Part shown: positions 7,931 through 25,512 of the stretch, piece after piece
Layout: every line of letters starts with the position of its first letter
How positions within the stretch are numbered: position 1 is the first letter of the stretch
Source of the DNA: an uncultured Prochlorococcus sp.
GTDB taxonomy: Bacteria > Cyanobacteriota > Cyanobacteriia > PCC-6307 > Cyanobiaceae
Direction of reading: 5' to 3'
DNA length: 64,000 nucleotides
NCBI GenBank assembly: GCA_902629395.1
Contig: CACOQT010000001.1
Location: 1 to 64,000, forward strand
Notes under the pieces: generated by a model
Seen by the model: the letters and a program-made list of their open reading frames with translations, nothing else
Database searches by the model: none
Told to the model about the DNA's origin: nothing
Made by a program: the position numbers and the translations under genes

Positions 7931-9360
7931 CGGGTTCCTTCCTCTTGTGAAACAACTTTATCTTCATCTTCCCCAGATATTGGCTCCTCAATAGCGTTTT
8001 CTTCATTTTCAGATTCTGTATTTTCGATATTAAGGTCTGACAGTTGCTCATCTTGAAAATCTTCTTCGTCCTCTGGTAAAGGATAAAGTTCTCTTAAACG
8101 AGCATCTTCTTCAGCTCTTGCTGCTTGCTCTGCCTCTAATCTCTGCTCCGCTTCCCTTTGTAAAGATTCTTCTTCTTCCCTTTGAGATATTAATTCTGCA
8201 ACCTCAGAATCCTCAGTGGCTTGATCATATTCTTGTGAATTTTTTATATCTATTTTCCATCCAGTAAGTCTTGCAGCAAGTCTCACATTTTGCCCTTCTC
8301 TACCTATTGCTAGGCTTAGTTGATCTGGAGGAACAAGTACATGTGCATGCTGGCCTTCTGGATCAACAAGTCTTACTACTTCAACTCTTGCAGGACTTAA
8401 TGAATTACAAATGTACTGAACAGGGTCAGAGGACCAACGAATTACATCTATTTTTTCTCCACGAAGTTCATTAACTACTTGTTGAATACGTGATCCCCTC
8501 GCACCAATACATGCTCCAACAGGGTCCACCTCTCTTTCAATACTGTCAACAGCTACTTTTGTTCTTGGACCTACTGCCCTAGATGGTGGATTTGCTTCGC
8601 GAGCAACAGCAACAATTCGCACTGAGCCTTCTTGGATTTCAGGTACTTCATTTTCAAATAAATAAACTACCAGACCAGCATTGGCCCTGCTAACAAAAAG
8701 TTGAGGCCCTCTTCTTGGAATTTCACTAACTTCTTTAAGGAATACTTTGAAAGTAGCGTTCGCTCTGTAGTTGTCATTTGGTAATTGATCTCTTCTTGGA
8801 AGCTCTGCTTCTACTTCTGGCCTCCCTAAACCAGAACTGACAGCCATAATTACTGATTGCCTTTCGAATCTTATTACTCTGGCTGTTAGTACCGGATCTT
8901 CTAAGTCAGCAAATTCCTCTTGAATCATTCTTCTTTGCTGATCTCTCAATTTTTGGGCTAGTACTTGTTTAGTTGTCGCTGCTGCCATTCTTCCAAAATC
9001 TTCTTTCTCTGGAGTCACATCTAGTACAACGGTATCTCCAACTTGAGCATCATCAGCAACTTGCATAACCTCGGCTATTGCTATTTGATGGTCATCGCTC
9101 TCAACCTCCTCGACAATTATCTTACTGGCTAAAACCCTATATCCTTCTTCCTCTAGATCTAGACCAACATCGAAATTACTAAAGTAATCCTCCTCAAAAG
9201 GGTCTTCGCTAATACCTAAATAAAGAGTCCTCCGGTATCTTTCGTAACCTTTTAGGAGTGCTTCTCTTAAAGCAGCTTCGACAATTTGTGAGGGAAGTTT
9301 TTTTTCCTCACTAATGTCTTCAATTAGGTTATTTAATCCTGGGAGTAGTACAAGAGCCAT
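7927..9360 (-). CDS. nusA: Transcription termination/antitermination factor NusA
   Basis: NusA binds RNA polymerase and nascent RNA to modulate pausing, termination and antitermination. The 477 residues contain the N-terminal polymerase-binding domain (1-125), an S1 domain (about 135-200), then KH domains with GARGSRIQ and GREGQNVRLAARL. A glutamate-rich tail of about 90 residues follows. The C-terminal acidic repeats of the E. coli protein are absent, as usual in cyanobacteria. It lies 55 bases after rimP and overlaps ylxR by four bases. Confidence 0.97.
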   Translation of the reverse strand: MALVLLPGLNNLIEDISEEKKLPSQIVEAALREALLKGYERYRRTLYLGISEDPFEEDYFSNFDVGLDLEEEGYRVLASKIIVEEVESDDHQIAIAEVMQVADDAQVGDTVVLDVTPEKEDFGRMAAATTKQVLAQKLRDQQRRMIQEEFADLEDPVLTARVIRFERQSVIMAVSSGLGRPEVEAELPRRDQLPNDNYRANATFKVFLKEVSEIPRRGPQLFVSRANAGLVVYLFENEVPEIQEGSVRIVAVAREANPPSRAVGPRTKVAVDSIEREVDPVGACIGARGSRIQQVVNELRGEKIDVIRWSSDPVQYICNSLSPARVEVVRLVDPEGQHAHVLVPPDQLSLAIGREGQNVRLAARLTGWKIDIKNSQEYDQATEDSEVAELISQREEEESLQREAEQRLEAEQAARAEEDARLRELYPLPEDEEDFQDEQLSDLNIENTESENEENAIEEPISGEDEDKVVSQEEGTR

Positions 9361-9415
9361 CGATGATGGGATATAGAGATTGGAGTGATTGGATTAGATA
9401 GTGAATATCTAGATT

Positions 9416-9886
9416 TTAACCAGAGAGTGTTGTTAGTCGGACTTGGATAACGTCTTCGACTGGGATTCTTTGGGTTTTCCCTTTTTGATTTACGTGTAGA
9501 TTTTCATGAGTCCTTTTTAGAAGTAAACCATTAGTTTGTTGTTGAATTTTATTTAAATCCTGATAAGTAACTTCAATAGGAAAACCTTTGAAAACTTGAA
9601 AATCTTTCTCCATCTCTAACAAATCACCAACTCCCTCGCTGCTCACTTCTAGTATGTAAGGCCTTTCAAGGATGGAGGAATCTTGAATAGCTTCATCAAG
9701 GGATTGACTCAAGTTAGAGCAGTCATCAATTGTGACTTTTTTTGCAGGATTTTTGTGTCGGATATTTACTTGAATTGATAGGGGATTTAAATGTGTGTAA
9801 ACATTAAAATCTATGACATCAAAGCCATGATCAGTAGCTGACTTAGCTGTAAGGACTCTCAATTCTGTAACGTTTTGATTAGACAA
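9416..9886 (-). CDS. rimP: Ribosome maturation factor RimP
   Basis: This 156-residue protein has the two-domain RimP architecture: an alpha/beta N-terminal domain (the DCSNLSQSLDEAI and YILEVSSEGVGDLL segments fit the family) and a small beta-barrel C-terminal domain. RimP assists 30S subunit assembly. It is the first gene of the rimP-nusA-ylxR-infB operon, the standard bacterial order. Confidence 0.92.
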   Translation of the reverse strand: MSNQNVTELRVLTAKSATDHGFDVIDFNVYTHLNPLSIQVNIRHKNPAKKVTIDDCSNLSQSLDEAIQDSSILERPYILEVSSEGVGDLLEMEKDFQVFKGFPIEVTYQDLNKIQQQTNGLLLKRTHENLHVNQKGKTQRIPVEDVIQVRLTTLSG

Positions 9887-9902
9887 AAGGCAGTGTCGAA
9901 AT

Positions 9903-9965
9903 CGGGCAGGAAGCCCGAGCGGTTAAAGTTTTGACCCGCCTCAATTGAAGAGGTACCCTCAGGCA
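9903..9965. other. GC-rich structured intergenic segment upstream of rimP and htrA
   Basis: Between the divergent rimP and htrA genes lies a segment richer in G and C than its surroundings. It contains the hairpin CGGGC-AGGAA-GCCCG (9903-9917) and a second possible stem CCTC/GAGG around 9938-9953. A D-arm-like string GAGCGGTTAAAG follows the first stem, but no full tRNA can be folded. It may be a 5' leader for rimP (minus strand), a leader for htrA, or a small RNA. Confidence 0.3.
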
Positions 9966-10083
9966 TTCTAATATTACTAGATAAAGGTTTCGGTTACCTC
10001 TAAAATCAAGTTCTTCCAATAAAGATAGCGTTAATCTAATTTATATTTGACTAGAAAATCTTTATGTTGCCTTTAGAAAATAA

Positions 10084-11208
<1,125 letters not shown>

Positions 11209-11244
11209 AAATCTTGCTACTGTCTTTCGAAAAGGTAAGACTAA

Positions 11245-11955
11245 ATGAATCTTCAAAATCAAATGAAACAAGCAGTTGCAAAAGCTGCTGTAGACCAAAT
11301 TCAAAATGGAATGATTCTTGGGCTTGGCTCTGGTTCCACGGCAGCTTTGATGATTGAGGCACTTGCTCTGAAAATCAAATCAAGAGAAATTAAAGACATT
11401 GTTGGTGTGACTACATCTTTTCAAGGCGAAGTTCTTGCCACAGAACTCGGAATACCCTTGAAATCTCTTTCCTCAGTCTCAGAAATTGACCTAGCAATTG
11501 ATGGTGCAGATGAAGTGGATCCCGAGTTTCAATTAATTAAAGGAGGAGGTGCTTGCCATGTTCAGGAAAAACTTGTTGCCGCTTTGGCTAAAAAATTCAT
11601 AGTTGTTGTTGATTCAACAAAGCTTGTCGAAAAATTGAACCTTCAATTTAAATTACCTGTAGAAGTTCTTCCCTCCGCTTGGAAACAGGTACAAAAAACA
11701 TTAATAAGTCTTGGAGGAGAGAGTGATTTAAGGATGGCACAAAAAAAAGCAGGACCAATAGTTACGGATCAGGGAAACTTAATACTTGATTCGACTTTCA
11801 GGAACGGCATAGACCAACCTGAACTACTGGAGAGTCAAATTAACAACATTCCAGGGGTTCTTGAAAACGGACTCTTTACAAACCTTACTGACGAGGTGTT
11901 AGTTGGCAAAGTAGAAAACGACGTTGTGGATGTTGAATCACTTAAAAAGGTTTAG
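11245..11955 (+). CDS. rpiA: Ribose-5-phosphate isomerase A
   Basis: The enzyme interconverts ribose 5-phosphate and ribulose 5-phosphate in the Calvin and pentose phosphate cycles. The 236 residues show the family motifs: phosphate loop GLGSGSTA (about 27-34), catalytic DGADEVD (about 89-95) and [11 protein letters not shown]. Length is normal. Its last 14 bases overlap the 3' end of the convergent hisD gene. Confidence 0.96.
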   Translation: MNLQNQMKQAVAKAAVDQIQNGMILGLGSGSTAALMIEALALKIKSREIKDIVGVTTSFQGEVLATELGIPLKSLSSVSEIDLAIDGADEVDPEFQLIKGGGACHVQEKLVAALAKKFIVVVDSTKLVEKLNLQFKLPVEVLPSAWKQVQKTLISLGGESDLRMAQKKAGPIVTDQGNLILDSTFRNGIDQPELLESQINNIPGVLENGLFTNLTDEVLVGKVENDVVDVESLKKV

Positions 11956-13291
11956 TATCTCTAACTCGTATTGATTCTGCGTGACTGTGCAGTCCCTCGC
12001 TAGTGGCTAAGTCAATGACTGCATATTTGTTTTCATTGAAGGCCTCTTTTGAGAAATCTATAAGTGAGGTATTTTTCATGAAAGTTTCAACTCCAAGAGC
12101 ACCAGCAAATCTTGCTGTCCCCGAAGTGGGAAGAGTGTGGTTGGGGCCGCCTAGATAGTCTCCTATAGCCTCTGGGCTCCATTGCCCCATAAATATTGCT
12201 CCTGCATTCTTGATGCTTTTTGATAATTCGTTTGGCTTCTCTACTAATAATTCAAGATGTTCTGGGGCGAAAGAATTACTCAGTCTTGCACAAGTTTCTA
12301 AGTCATTACAAAGAATTATTAAACCCCAATTAGAAACTGATTCCAGACATATTTTTAATCTTGGATGGTTAACTAATTGACGTTCAATTTCTCCTGGTAA
12401 TTTTTCCGCCAATTTTTTTTCAGTAGTTATGAGTATTGCCGAAGCTAGTGGATCATGTTCTGATTGAGCCAACATATCTGATGCGACATGTTCTAGTTTT
12501 GCTGATTGATCCGCGATTATTAAGATCTCACTCGGACCAGCCAAAGAATCTATTCCAACTCTTCCATAAACTTTTTTCTTTGCCAAAGTTACATAAATGT
12601 TTCCTGGTCCAGTAATGACATCTACTTTTGGAATTGACTCAGTTCCACTTGCAAGTGCACCAATAGCTTGAGCCCCCCCAATTCTAAATACTTTGTCGAC
12701 ACCTGTTATGTGTGCTGCTGCTAATACTGTTTGGTTCAATTCCCCTTTAGAGTTGGCTGGAGAAACCATTATGGTTTCCTTGACTCCAGCAACATAAGCA
12801 GGAATAGCATTCATTAATACAGTGCTTGGATAAGCGGCTCTCCCCCCTGGGACATAGATTCCTGCTTTTTCGACAGGACTCCACCTTCGTCCAAGCGATT
12901 CACCATAAGGACCTGTATAGGTGATATTTTTTGGCACTTGAAGACTATGAAATTTTTCAATTCTTTTTTTTGCCAATAAAAGTGATTCCTGTAAATTCTT
13001 AGGGGTCTCTTCCCAAGCTTTCATTAGTAAATCTGAGGGCACTTGAAGATTTTCTGATAGAAATCCATCAAAACGATGAGTATATTCTTTAAGTGCCTCA
13101 TCCCCTCTTTTACAAACGCTTTTAAGAATATCGTCCACTATCTCAATTGCTTTATCTTGAGCACTACCCGAGGTTCTATCAGTGATTCTTTTTAACTCAA
13201 GTTCAGCCTGGTCAATACTACTAACTATTTTTATAGTCGATTTTTTTTTATGGGTTTCTTGAACCTCATTTTTATTGATTATATGCGTCAT
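11942..13291 (-). CDS. hisD: Histidinol dehydrogenase
   Basis: HisD catalyses the last two NAD-dependent oxidations of histidine synthesis, L-histidinol to histidine. The 449-residue protein carries the signature region with [12 protein letters not shown] and [13 protein letters not shown], the zinc-ligand segments QSEHDP and GGPNHTLPT, and the catalytic region FAPEHLEL. A 20-30 residue Lys/Glu-rich N-terminal stretch precedes the conserved fold, so a later start is possible. It stands alone, divergent from rpsT. Confidence 0.95.
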   Translation of the reverse strand: MTHIINKNEVQETHKKKSTIKIVSSIDQAELELKRITDRTSGSAQDKAIEIVDDILKSVCKRGDEALKEYTHRFDGFLSENLQVPSDLLMKAWEETPKNLQESLLLAKKRIEKFHSLQVPKNITYTGPYGESLGRRWSPVEKAGIYVPGGRAAYPSTVLMNAIPAYVAGVKETIMVSPANSKGELNQTVLAAAHITGVDKVFRIGGAQAIGALASGTESIPKVDVITGPGNIYVTLAKKKVYGRVGIDSLAGPSEILIIADQSAKLEHVASDMLAQSEHDPLASAILITTEKKLAEKLPGEIERQLVNHPRLKICLESVSNWGLIILCNDLETCARLSNSFAPEHLELLVEKPNELSKSIKNAGAIFMGQWSPEAIGDYLGGPNHTLPTSGTARFAGALGVETFMKNTSLIDFSKEAFNENKYAVIDLATSEGLHSHAESIRVRDTKPF

Positions 13292-13402
13292 GAACTTTTG
13301 GCTATTGGTTCAGTTTGATTATCTTATGCCTTATTTTTGATTTATGTAGATCTTCTTCATGGTCTTGAGGTAGTGTGTACTCACACAAGACTAAAACACT
13401 GA

Positions 13403-13705
<303 letters not shown>

Positions 13706-13754
13706 GTATCAACAAGCTTAGATTTAATATTGAAAGAACAATTTATTTTGAATC

Positions 13755-14546
13755 TTGAGTGAATCTAAAAGTTCAATAATAGATAGTCACTGCCATATTG
13801 TTTTCTCCAACTTCAATGAGGACAGAAAGCAAGTGGCTGAGAGGTGGAGATCACAAGGAGTTAAGGCTTTATTACATGCATGCGTGGAACCCTCTGAAAT
13901 TCCTGCGATAAAGTCAATGGCTGATCAATTTCAGGAATTGAGATATTCAGTAGGTGTTCATCCATTGGATGTTCATCATTGGGAGTCTGAAACCATAAAT
14001 GTTTTAAAAGATGCAGCTCTTGACGACAGCAGAGTCGTTGCTATTGGAGAATTAGGACTTGATCTTTTTAAGTCAGAGAACTTGAGTGAGCAGCTTTCAA
14101 TTTTAATTCCTCAATTAAACTTGGCCTTTGAATTGAACTTACCAGTTATTGTTCATTGCAGAGATGCCGTAAAAGAAATGTTAGAAGTTTTCTCTAAGCT
14201 CTCTGAAGATGGTTGTTGTCCAAGGGGAGTAATGCATTGTTGGAGTGGAAATGTTGAACAGATGAGGAAATTTCTTGACCTAGGGTTTTACATTAGCTTC
14301 AGTGGTAATGTAACTTTTAAAAACGCACTTGATATCCATGAATGTGCTAAGGAGGTTCCTAAAACTAGATTTTTGGTAGAAACGGATAGTCCTTTTTTGT
14401 CTCCTGTCCCTCACAGAGGAAAAAGGAATGAACCTTCTTTCGTAAAGCACGTAGTAGAAAAAATATCTGAGATTAGAGGCGAAAGCTTTTCACAAATTGC
14501 AGAGGATACCACTCAAAACGCAAGGCAATTGTTTGCGTTGCCTTAA
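13755..14546 (+). CDS. tatD: TatD family metal-dependent deoxyribonuclease
   Basis: The 263 residues show all TatD signatures: the metal-binding HCH in IDSHCHIVFS near residue 12, GELGLDLF with the bridging Glu, VIVHCRDA, MHCWSG and ETDSPFLSP near the C-terminus. Family members are 3'-5' nucleases acting in DNA repair or turnover. The start is TTG 13755. Placement just before rpoB is common in picocyanobacteria. A terminator-like hairpin follows before rpoB. Confidence 0.92.
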   Translation: MSESKSSIIDSHCHIVFSNFNEDRKQVAERWRSQGVKALLHACVEPSEIPAIKSMADQFQELRYSVGVHPLDVHHWESETINVLKDAALDDSRVVAIGELGLDLFKSENLSEQLSILIPQLNLAFELNLPVIVHCRDAVKEMLEVFSKLSEDGCCPRGVMHCWSGNVEQMRKFLDLGFYISFSGNVTFKNALDIHECAKEVPKTRFLVETDSPFLSPVPHRGKRNEPSFVKHVVEKISEIRGESFSQIAEDTTQNARQLFALP

Positions 14547-14628
14547 ATTTGATCATTTCCTCTAGTTAATTCTCCTGTTTGAGTGTAATATGATTTATTG
14601 TCTTGGCTTGGCGTGGTATCAACGCTCA

Positions 14629-14660
14629 AAACTGTAAGGTTTTACCTTCTGTGTCAGTTT
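14629..14660 (+). promoter_or_regulatory. Two-part stem-loop upstream of rpoB
   Basis: AAACTG (14629-14634) pairs with CAGTTT (14655-14660), enclosing a tight hairpin AAGGT-TTT-ACCTT (14636-14648). It lies about 140 bases before rpoB, upstream of the terminator-like hairpin, and may form part of an rpoB leader or of the tatD 3' end. Confidence 0.35.
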
Positions 14661-14693
14661 GTTCGTTAATTAAGTAAATTCAATTTTTAAATT

Positions 14694-14723
14694 CAGTCTC
14701 TATGGAGATTGTTTTTTGTTTTT
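14694..14723 (+). terminator. Rho-independent terminator or attenuator between tatD and rpoB
   Basis: The seven-pair stem CAGTCTC/GAGATTG (one G-U) closes over a TATG loop at 14701-14704 and runs straight into TTTTTTGTTTTT. This is the clearest intrinsic-terminator shape in the window. It could end the rpsT-tatD transcript, or attenuate rpoB if transcription starts upstream. Confidence 0.6.
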
Positions 14724-14796
14724 CTTACTAAAGATCATTTTCGACCAAAGGACAAGACATTAACCCCGTCCTCTACATATAAACGCAGGTTCTCGA

Positions 14797-17700
14797 ATGA
14801 GCAGAAGCGCGATTCAGGTAGCCAAGGCAGCTACATATCTGCCTGATCTGGTTGAGGTGCAAAGATCAAGTTTTAAGTGGTTTTTGGATAAAGGATTAAT
14901 AGAAGAATTAGACAATTTTTCTCCCATTACTGACTATACCGGTAAGCTTGAGCTACATTTTATAGGAGCGGAATATAAGCTTAAACGTCCAAGACATGAT
15001 GTAGAAGAAGCGAAAAGGAGGGATGCAACGTTTGCTTCTCAAATGTATGTGACTTGTCGCTTGGTTAATAAAGAAACCGGTGAGATTAAAGAACAAGAGG
15101 TTTTTATAGGTGAATTACCTTTAATGACTGAACGTGGAACTTTCATAATTAACGGAGCTGAGAGAGTAATAGTTAATCAAATTGTTCGAAGTCCAGGAGT
15201 TTATTTCAAGGATGAGCAAGATAAAAACGGTAGGAGAACATACAATGCTAGCGTTATTCCTAACCGTGGAGCATGGCTAAAGTTTGAAACTGATAAAAAT
15301 GATTTGCTACATGTTCGTGTAGATAAAACACGAAAAATCAATGCCCATGTTTTGATGAGAGCAATGGGTCTTTCAGATAATGATGTTATAGATAAATTAA
15401 GACATCCTGAGTTTTACAAAAAGTCAATTGATGCTGCTAATGAAGAAGGCATAAGCTCAGAGGATCAAGCTTTGCTAGAGCTTTATAAAAAGTTAAGACC
15501 AGGAGAACCTCCCTCAGTTAGTGGAGGTCAACAACTGCTCCAAACAAGATTTTTTGATCCTAAACGGTATGACCTTGGTAGAGTAGGCAGGTACAAAATA
15601 AACAAGAAATTACGCTTAACTATTCCAGACAATGTAAGAACACTTACAAATGAAGATGTTCTCTCAACCTTAGATTATTTGATAAATCTAGAGTTAGATG
15701 TTGGTGGAGCAACTTTAGATGACATTGATCATTTAGGTAATAGAAGAGTTAGATCAGTGGGCGAGCTCTTACAAAATCAAGTTCGAGTTGGTTTGAATAG
15801 GCTTGAAAGGATAATTAAAGAGAGAATGACAGTAGGGGAAACTGATTCACTTACCCCTGCACAGTTAGTTAACCCAAAGCCTTTAGTTGCAGCAATAAAA
15901 GAATTTTTTGGTTCCAGTCAGTTAAGTCAATTTATGGATCAAACGAATCCACTAGCTGAATTAACCCACAAAAGACGCATATCTGCCTTAGGTCCTGGAG
16001 GCTTGACTCGTGAAAGGGCTGGTTTTGCAGTAAGGGATATACATCCTTCTCATTATGGAAGACTTTGTCCAATTGAAACCCCTGAAGGACCGAATGCAGG
16101 TCTAATCAATTCTTTAGCAACTCACGCACGTGTAAATGAGTACGGATTTATTGAGACACCATTCTGGAAAGTTGAGGATGGAAGATTACTTAAAGAGGGA
16201 GATCCTATTTATCTTTCTGCAGATTTAGAGGATGAATGTAGAGTTGCTCCAGGTGATGTAGCTACAGACGAGGATGGCAAAATTTTGGCAGAACTCGTTC
16301 CAGTTCGGTATCGACAAGATTTTGAAACGGTTTCTCCTGAGCAAGTTGATTACGTCCAATTATCACCAGTTCAGGTTATTTCAGTAGCTGCATCCTTAAT
16401 TCCATTTTTGGAGCACGATGATGCTAATAGGGCTTTGATGGGGTCTAATATGCAAAGACAAGCAGTCCCTCTTTTGCGTCCGGAAAGACCTTTGGTTGGA
16501 ACTGGCTTGGAGACTCAAGTCGCTAGAGACTCTGGGATGGTTCCAATTTCAAAAGTGAATGGAACGGTGACTTATGTTGACGCTAATGCAATTGTCGTTA
16601 CTGATGAGGAAGGTAATGATCATACTCATTTCTTACAAAAATATCAAAGATCAAATCAAGATACTTGTTTAAACCACAGGCCCATTGTTTTTAATGGTGA
16701 CCCAGTTATTGTTGGGCAAGTTTTAGCTGATGGTTCTGCTTGTGAGGGAGGGGAAATAGCTCTTGGCCAAAATGTATTAATTGCATACATGCCGTGGGAG
16801 GGTTACAACTACGAAGATGCAATTCTCGTTAGTGAAAGATTAGTTAAAGATGATTTGTATACATCTGTCCACATAGAAAAATATGAAATAGAAGCTCGTC
16901 AAACTAAGCTTGGTCCTGAAGAAATAACAAGAGAAATCCCTAATGTCTCTGAAGAAAGTCTTGGGAATTTGGATGAAATGGGAATTATTCGAATAGGTGC
17001 TTTCGTTGAGAGTGGAGACATCCTTGTTGGTAAAGTAACTCCCAAAGGAGAATCAGATCAGCCGCCAGAGGAAAAACTTTTAAGAGCAATTTTTGGAGAA
17101 AAAGCTAGAGATGTAAGAGATAATTCTCTTCGAGTTCCCTCAACCGAGAGGGGAAGAGTAGTTGATGTCAGAATATATACAAGAGAGCAAGGTGATGAAC
17201 TTCCGCCTGGTGCGAATATGGTTGTAAGAGTCTACGTTGCTCAACGTAGGAAAATACAAGTTGGCGATAAAATGGCAGGTAGGCATGGTAATAAAGGCAT
17301 CATAAGCAGAATCTTGCCCAGAGAAGATATGCCATATCTACCTGATGGTACACCTGTAGATATATGCCTTAACCCTCTTGGAGTCCCAAGTAGAATGAAT
17401 GTTGGGCAAGTCTTTGAGCTTCTTATGGGGTGGGCGGCCTCAAACTTGAATTGCAGAGTTAAGATTGTCCCATTTGATGAGATGTATGGACCGGAAATGT
17501 CTAACCAAACTGTACAAGCCTACTTAAAAGAAGCTGCAAAACAGCCAGGTAAATCATGGGTCTATAATCCTGATGACCCTGGTAAACTGCTTCTTAAAGA
17601 TGGCCGAACAGGTGAGCCTTTTGATCAACCAGTTGCTGTTGGCTACGCCCACTTCCTCAAACTTGTTCATCTAGTAGACGATAAAATACATGCTAGATCT

Positions 17701-18084
17701 ACAGGTCCTTATTCTCTAGTTACCCAACAACCTCTAGGTGGAAAGGCCCAACAAGGTGGACAGAGACTGGGAGAAATGGAAGTATGGGCACTTGAGGCGT
17801 ACGGAGCAGCCTACACATTGCAGGAATTATTGACAGTCAAGTCTGACGATATGCAAGGTCGTAATGAAGCTCTCAATTCGATCGTAAAAGGCAAACCAAT
17901 TCCTAGGCCTGGGACTCCTGAATCTTTTAAAGTTTTAATGAGGGAACTACAGTCATTGGGACTGGATATTGGGGTTTATACAGATGATGGGAAAGAAGTT
18001 GATCTAATGCAAGATGTCAACCCGCGTAGAAGTACGCCAAGCAGGCCTACTTATGAATCATTAGGTAAAGAGTATGAGGAGTAA
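14797..18084 (+). CDS. rpoB: RNA polymerase beta subunit
   Basis: The 1095-residue beta subunit forms one half of the catalytic cleft of RNA polymerase. Recognisable segments include the N-terminal protrusion, the rifampicin region around [20 protein letters not shown] and [18 protein letters not shown], the active-centre motif [12 protein letters not shown] and the C-terminal clamp piece [25 protein letters not shown]. Length is normal for cyanobacteria. It leads the rpoB-rpoC1-rpoC2 operon; the gap to rpoC1 is 42 bases. Confidence 0.99.
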   Translation: MSRSAIQVAKAATYLPDLVEVQRSSFKWFLDKGLIEELDNFSPITDYTGKLELHFIGAEYKLKRPRHDVEEAKRRDATFASQMYVTCRLVNKETGEIKEQEVFIGELPLMTERGTFIINGAERVIVNQIVRSPGVYFKDEQDKNGRRTYNASVIPNRGAWLKFETDKNDLLHVRVDKTRKINAHVLMRAMGLSDNDVIDKLRHPEFYKKSIDAANEEGISSEDQALLELYKKLRPGEPPSVSGGQQLLQTRFFDPKRYDLGRVGRYKINKKLRLTIPDNVRTLTNEDVLSTLDYLINLELDVGGATLDDIDHLGNRRVRSVGELLQNQVRVGLNRLERIIKERMTVGETDSLTPAQLVNPKPLVAAIKEFFGSSQLSQFMDQTNPLAELTHKRRISALGPGGLTRERAGFAVRDIHPSHYGRLCPIETPEGPNAGLINSLATHARVNEYGFIETPFWKVEDGRLLKEGDPIYLSADLEDECRVAPGDVATDEDGKILAELVPVRYRQDFETVSPEQVDYVQLSPVQVISVAASLIPFLEHDDANRALMGSNMQRQAVPLLRPERPLVGTGLETQVARDSGMVPISKVNGTVTYVDANAIVVTDEEGNDHTHFLQKYQRSNQDTCLNHRPIVFNGDPVIVGQVLADGSACEGGEIALGQNVLIAYMPWEGYNYEDAILVSERLVKDDLYTSVHIEKYEIEARQTKLGPEEITREIPNVSEESLGNLDEMGIIRIGAFVESGDILVGKVTPKGESDQPPEEKLLRAIFGEKARDVRDNSLRVPSTERGRVVDVRIYTREQGDELPPGANMVVRVYVAQRRKIQVGDKMAGRHGNKGIISRILPREDMPYLPDGTPVDICLNPLGVPSRMNVGQVFELLMGWAASNLNCRVKIVPFDEMYGPEMSNQTVQAYLKEAAKQPGKSWVYNPDDPGKLLLKDGRTGEPFDQPVAVGYAHFLKLVHLVDDKIHARSTGPYSLVTQQPLGGKAQQGGQRLGEMEVWALEAYGAAYTLQELLTVKSDDMQGRNEALNSIVKGKPIPRPGTPESFKVLMRELQSLGLDIGVYTDDGKEVDLMQDVNPRRSTPSRPTYESLGKEYEE

Positions 18085-18126
18085 TTAACTCGACTGAAAC
18101 AAATCATCTAAACACACCAATCTCTC

Positions 18127-20034
18127 ATGACTAATAGCAATCTACGTACGGAAAATCATTTTGATTATGTCAAAATAAAATTAGCCTCTCCAGAAAGAGT
18201 AATGGAATGGGGGCAAAGAACTTTGCCCAATGGGCAGGTCGTAGGTGAAGTAACCAAGCCAGAAACTATAAATTATCGAACACTTAAGCCTGAGATGGAC
18301 GGGTTGTTTTGTGAAAAGATTTTTGGCCCATCAAAGGATTGGGAATGCCATTGTGGAAAATATAAAAGAGTGAGACATCGTGGAATTGTTTGTGAGAGGT
18401 GTGGTGTTGAAGTAACAGAAAGTCGAGTAAGGAGACATAGAATGGGATTTATTAAATTAGCTGCTCCCGTATCTCATGTCTGGTATTTAAAAGGCATTCC
18501 TAGCTATGTAGCTATCTTGCTTGACATGCCTCTTAGGGATGTTGAGCAGATTGTTTATTTTAATTGTTATGTAGTTTTAGATATTGGTGATAGTAAAGAT
18601 CTTAAATATAAGCAGCTATTGACAGAAGATGAATGGCTTGAAATTGAAGACGAGATTTATGCAGAGGATTCCACTATCGAGAATGAACCCATCGTTGGCA
18701 TAGGCGCAGAGGCTTTAAAACAGTTACTTGAGGATCTAAACTTAAAAGAAGTTGCTGAGCAACTAAGAGAAGAAATTGCAACAAGCAAAGGTCAAAAAAG
18801 GGCGAAACTTATCAAAAGACTCAGGGTGATAGACAATTTTATTGCTACTAGTGCAAGTCCAGAGTGGATGGTTTTAGATGCTATACCCGTAATACCGCCT
18901 GACTTAAGACCTATGGTCCAATTAGATGGCGGTAGATTCGCCACCTCAGATTTAAATGACTTATATAGAAGGGTAATAAATAGGAACAACCGACTTGCTC
19001 GTCTTCAAGAAATTTTAGCTCCCGAGATAATAGTTAGAAATGAAAAAAGGATGCTTCAAGAGGCTGTGGATGCACTTATCGACAACGGTAGAAGGGGAAG
19101 AACTGTCGTTGGAGCAAATAATCGCCCTTTAAAATCATTAAGCGACATTATCGAAGGGAAACAAGGTAGATTTAGACAAAATTTACTTGGGAAGAGAGTT
19201 GATTATTCAGGTCGCTCGGTAATTGTTGTTGGCCCGAAGTTGAAAATGCATCAATGTGGATTGCCAAAGGAAATGGCAATAGAGCTTTTTCAGCCTTTTG
19301 TAATTCATAGATTGATTCGCCAAAACATTGTAAACAATATCAAAGCAGCAAAAAAATTGATTCAGAAAGCCGATGATGAAGTAATGCAGGTCCTTCAGGA
19401 AGTTATAGATGGTCACCCTATCCTACTCAACCGTGCTCCAACGTTGCACAGATTAGGTATTCAGGCGTTTGAGCCAAAATTAGTTGCGGGAAGAGCGATA
19501 CAGTTACATCCTTTAGTATGTCCAGCTTTCAACGCTGATTTTGATGGAGATCAAATGGCTGTGCATGTACCTTTAGCAATTGAGGCGCAAACAGAGGCAA
19601 GAATGTTAATGCTTGCTAGCAACAATATTCTTTCCCCCGCAACTGGAGATCCAATTGTCACTCCATCTCAAGATATGGTTTTAGGGTCTTATTATCTAAC
19701 CGCAATTCAACCTCAGTCAAATCAGCCAAAATTCGGAGATTATGCACACACATACGCATCACTTGAAGATGTTTTACAAGCCCTTGAAGATAAAAGAATA
19801 GATTTACATGATTGGGTTTGGGTTAGATTTTCTGGTGAAATTGAGGATGACGATGAGCTTCAGAGTCCTCGCAAATCTGAGACTTTGAAAGATGGTACCC
19901 GTATAGAGGAATGGACTTATCGACGTGATCGATTAGACGAAGATGGAAGCTTAATTAGCCGCTACATATTGACTACAGTTGGTCGGGTAGTAATGAATCA
20001 CACAATTATTGATGCCGTAGCAGCCACTACTTAA
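18127..20034 (+). CDS. rpoC1: RNA polymerase gamma subunit (N-terminal part of beta')
   Basis: In cyanobacteria and plastids the beta' subunit is split; this 635-residue protein is the N-terminal piece. It has the zinc-binding clamp motif ([13 protein letters not shown] then CERCGVE, residues about 75-95), the rudder/lid region and the invariant catalytic [12 protein letters not shown] that binds the active-site magnesium. It lies between rpoB and rpoC2 in the standard order. Confidence 0.99.
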   Translation: MTNSNLRTENHFDYVKIKLASPERVMEWGQRTLPNGQVVGEVTKPETINYRTLKPEMDGLFCEKIFGPSKDWECHCGKYKRVRHRGIVCERCGVEVTESRVRRHRMGFIKLAAPVSHVWYLKGIPSYVAILLDMPLRDVEQIVYFNCYVVLDIGDSKDLKYKQLLTEDEWLEIEDEIYAEDSTIENEPIVGIGAEALKQLLEDLNLKEVAEQLREEIATSKGQKRAKLIKRLRVIDNFIATSASPEWMVLDAIPVIPPDLRPMVQLDGGRFATSDLNDLYRRVINRNNRLARLQEILAPEIIVRNEKRMLQEAVDALIDNGRRGRTVVGANNRPLKSLSDIIEGKQGRFRQNLLGKRVDYSGRSVIVVGPKLKMHQCGLPKEMAIELFQPFVIHRLIRQNIVNNIKAAKKLIQKADDEVMQVLQEVIDGHPILLNRAPTLHRLGIQAFEPKLVAGRAIQLHPLVCPAFNADFDGDQMAVHVPLAIEAQTEARMLMLASNNILSPATGDPIVTPSQDMVLGSYYLTAIQPQSNQPKFGDYAHTYASLEDVLQALEDKRIDLHDWVWVRFSGEIEDDDELQSPRKSETLKDGTRIEEWTYRRDRLDEDGSLISRYILTTVGRVVMNHTIIDAVAATT

Positions 20035-20068
20035 CTCCTCGAATAAATCCCCATTTTTTTCTTGATAA

Positions 20069-24187
<4,119 letters not shown>

Positions 24188-24223
24188 ATTAATTTTCTTA
24201 CAATACTCTTTTAAACTTTCTAA

Positions 24224-25482
<1,259 letters not shown>

Positions 25483-25512
25483 TCCATTTACTTAGATGAC
25501 TTTTTAGCTCTT

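Noticed and set aside
9903-9990. tRNA-Ser/Leu-like D-arm string GAGCGGTTAAAG upstream of htrA
   Set aside because: No matching acceptor stem, anticodon arm or TTC-type T-loop can be folded within tRNA length, so it is not called as a tRNA.
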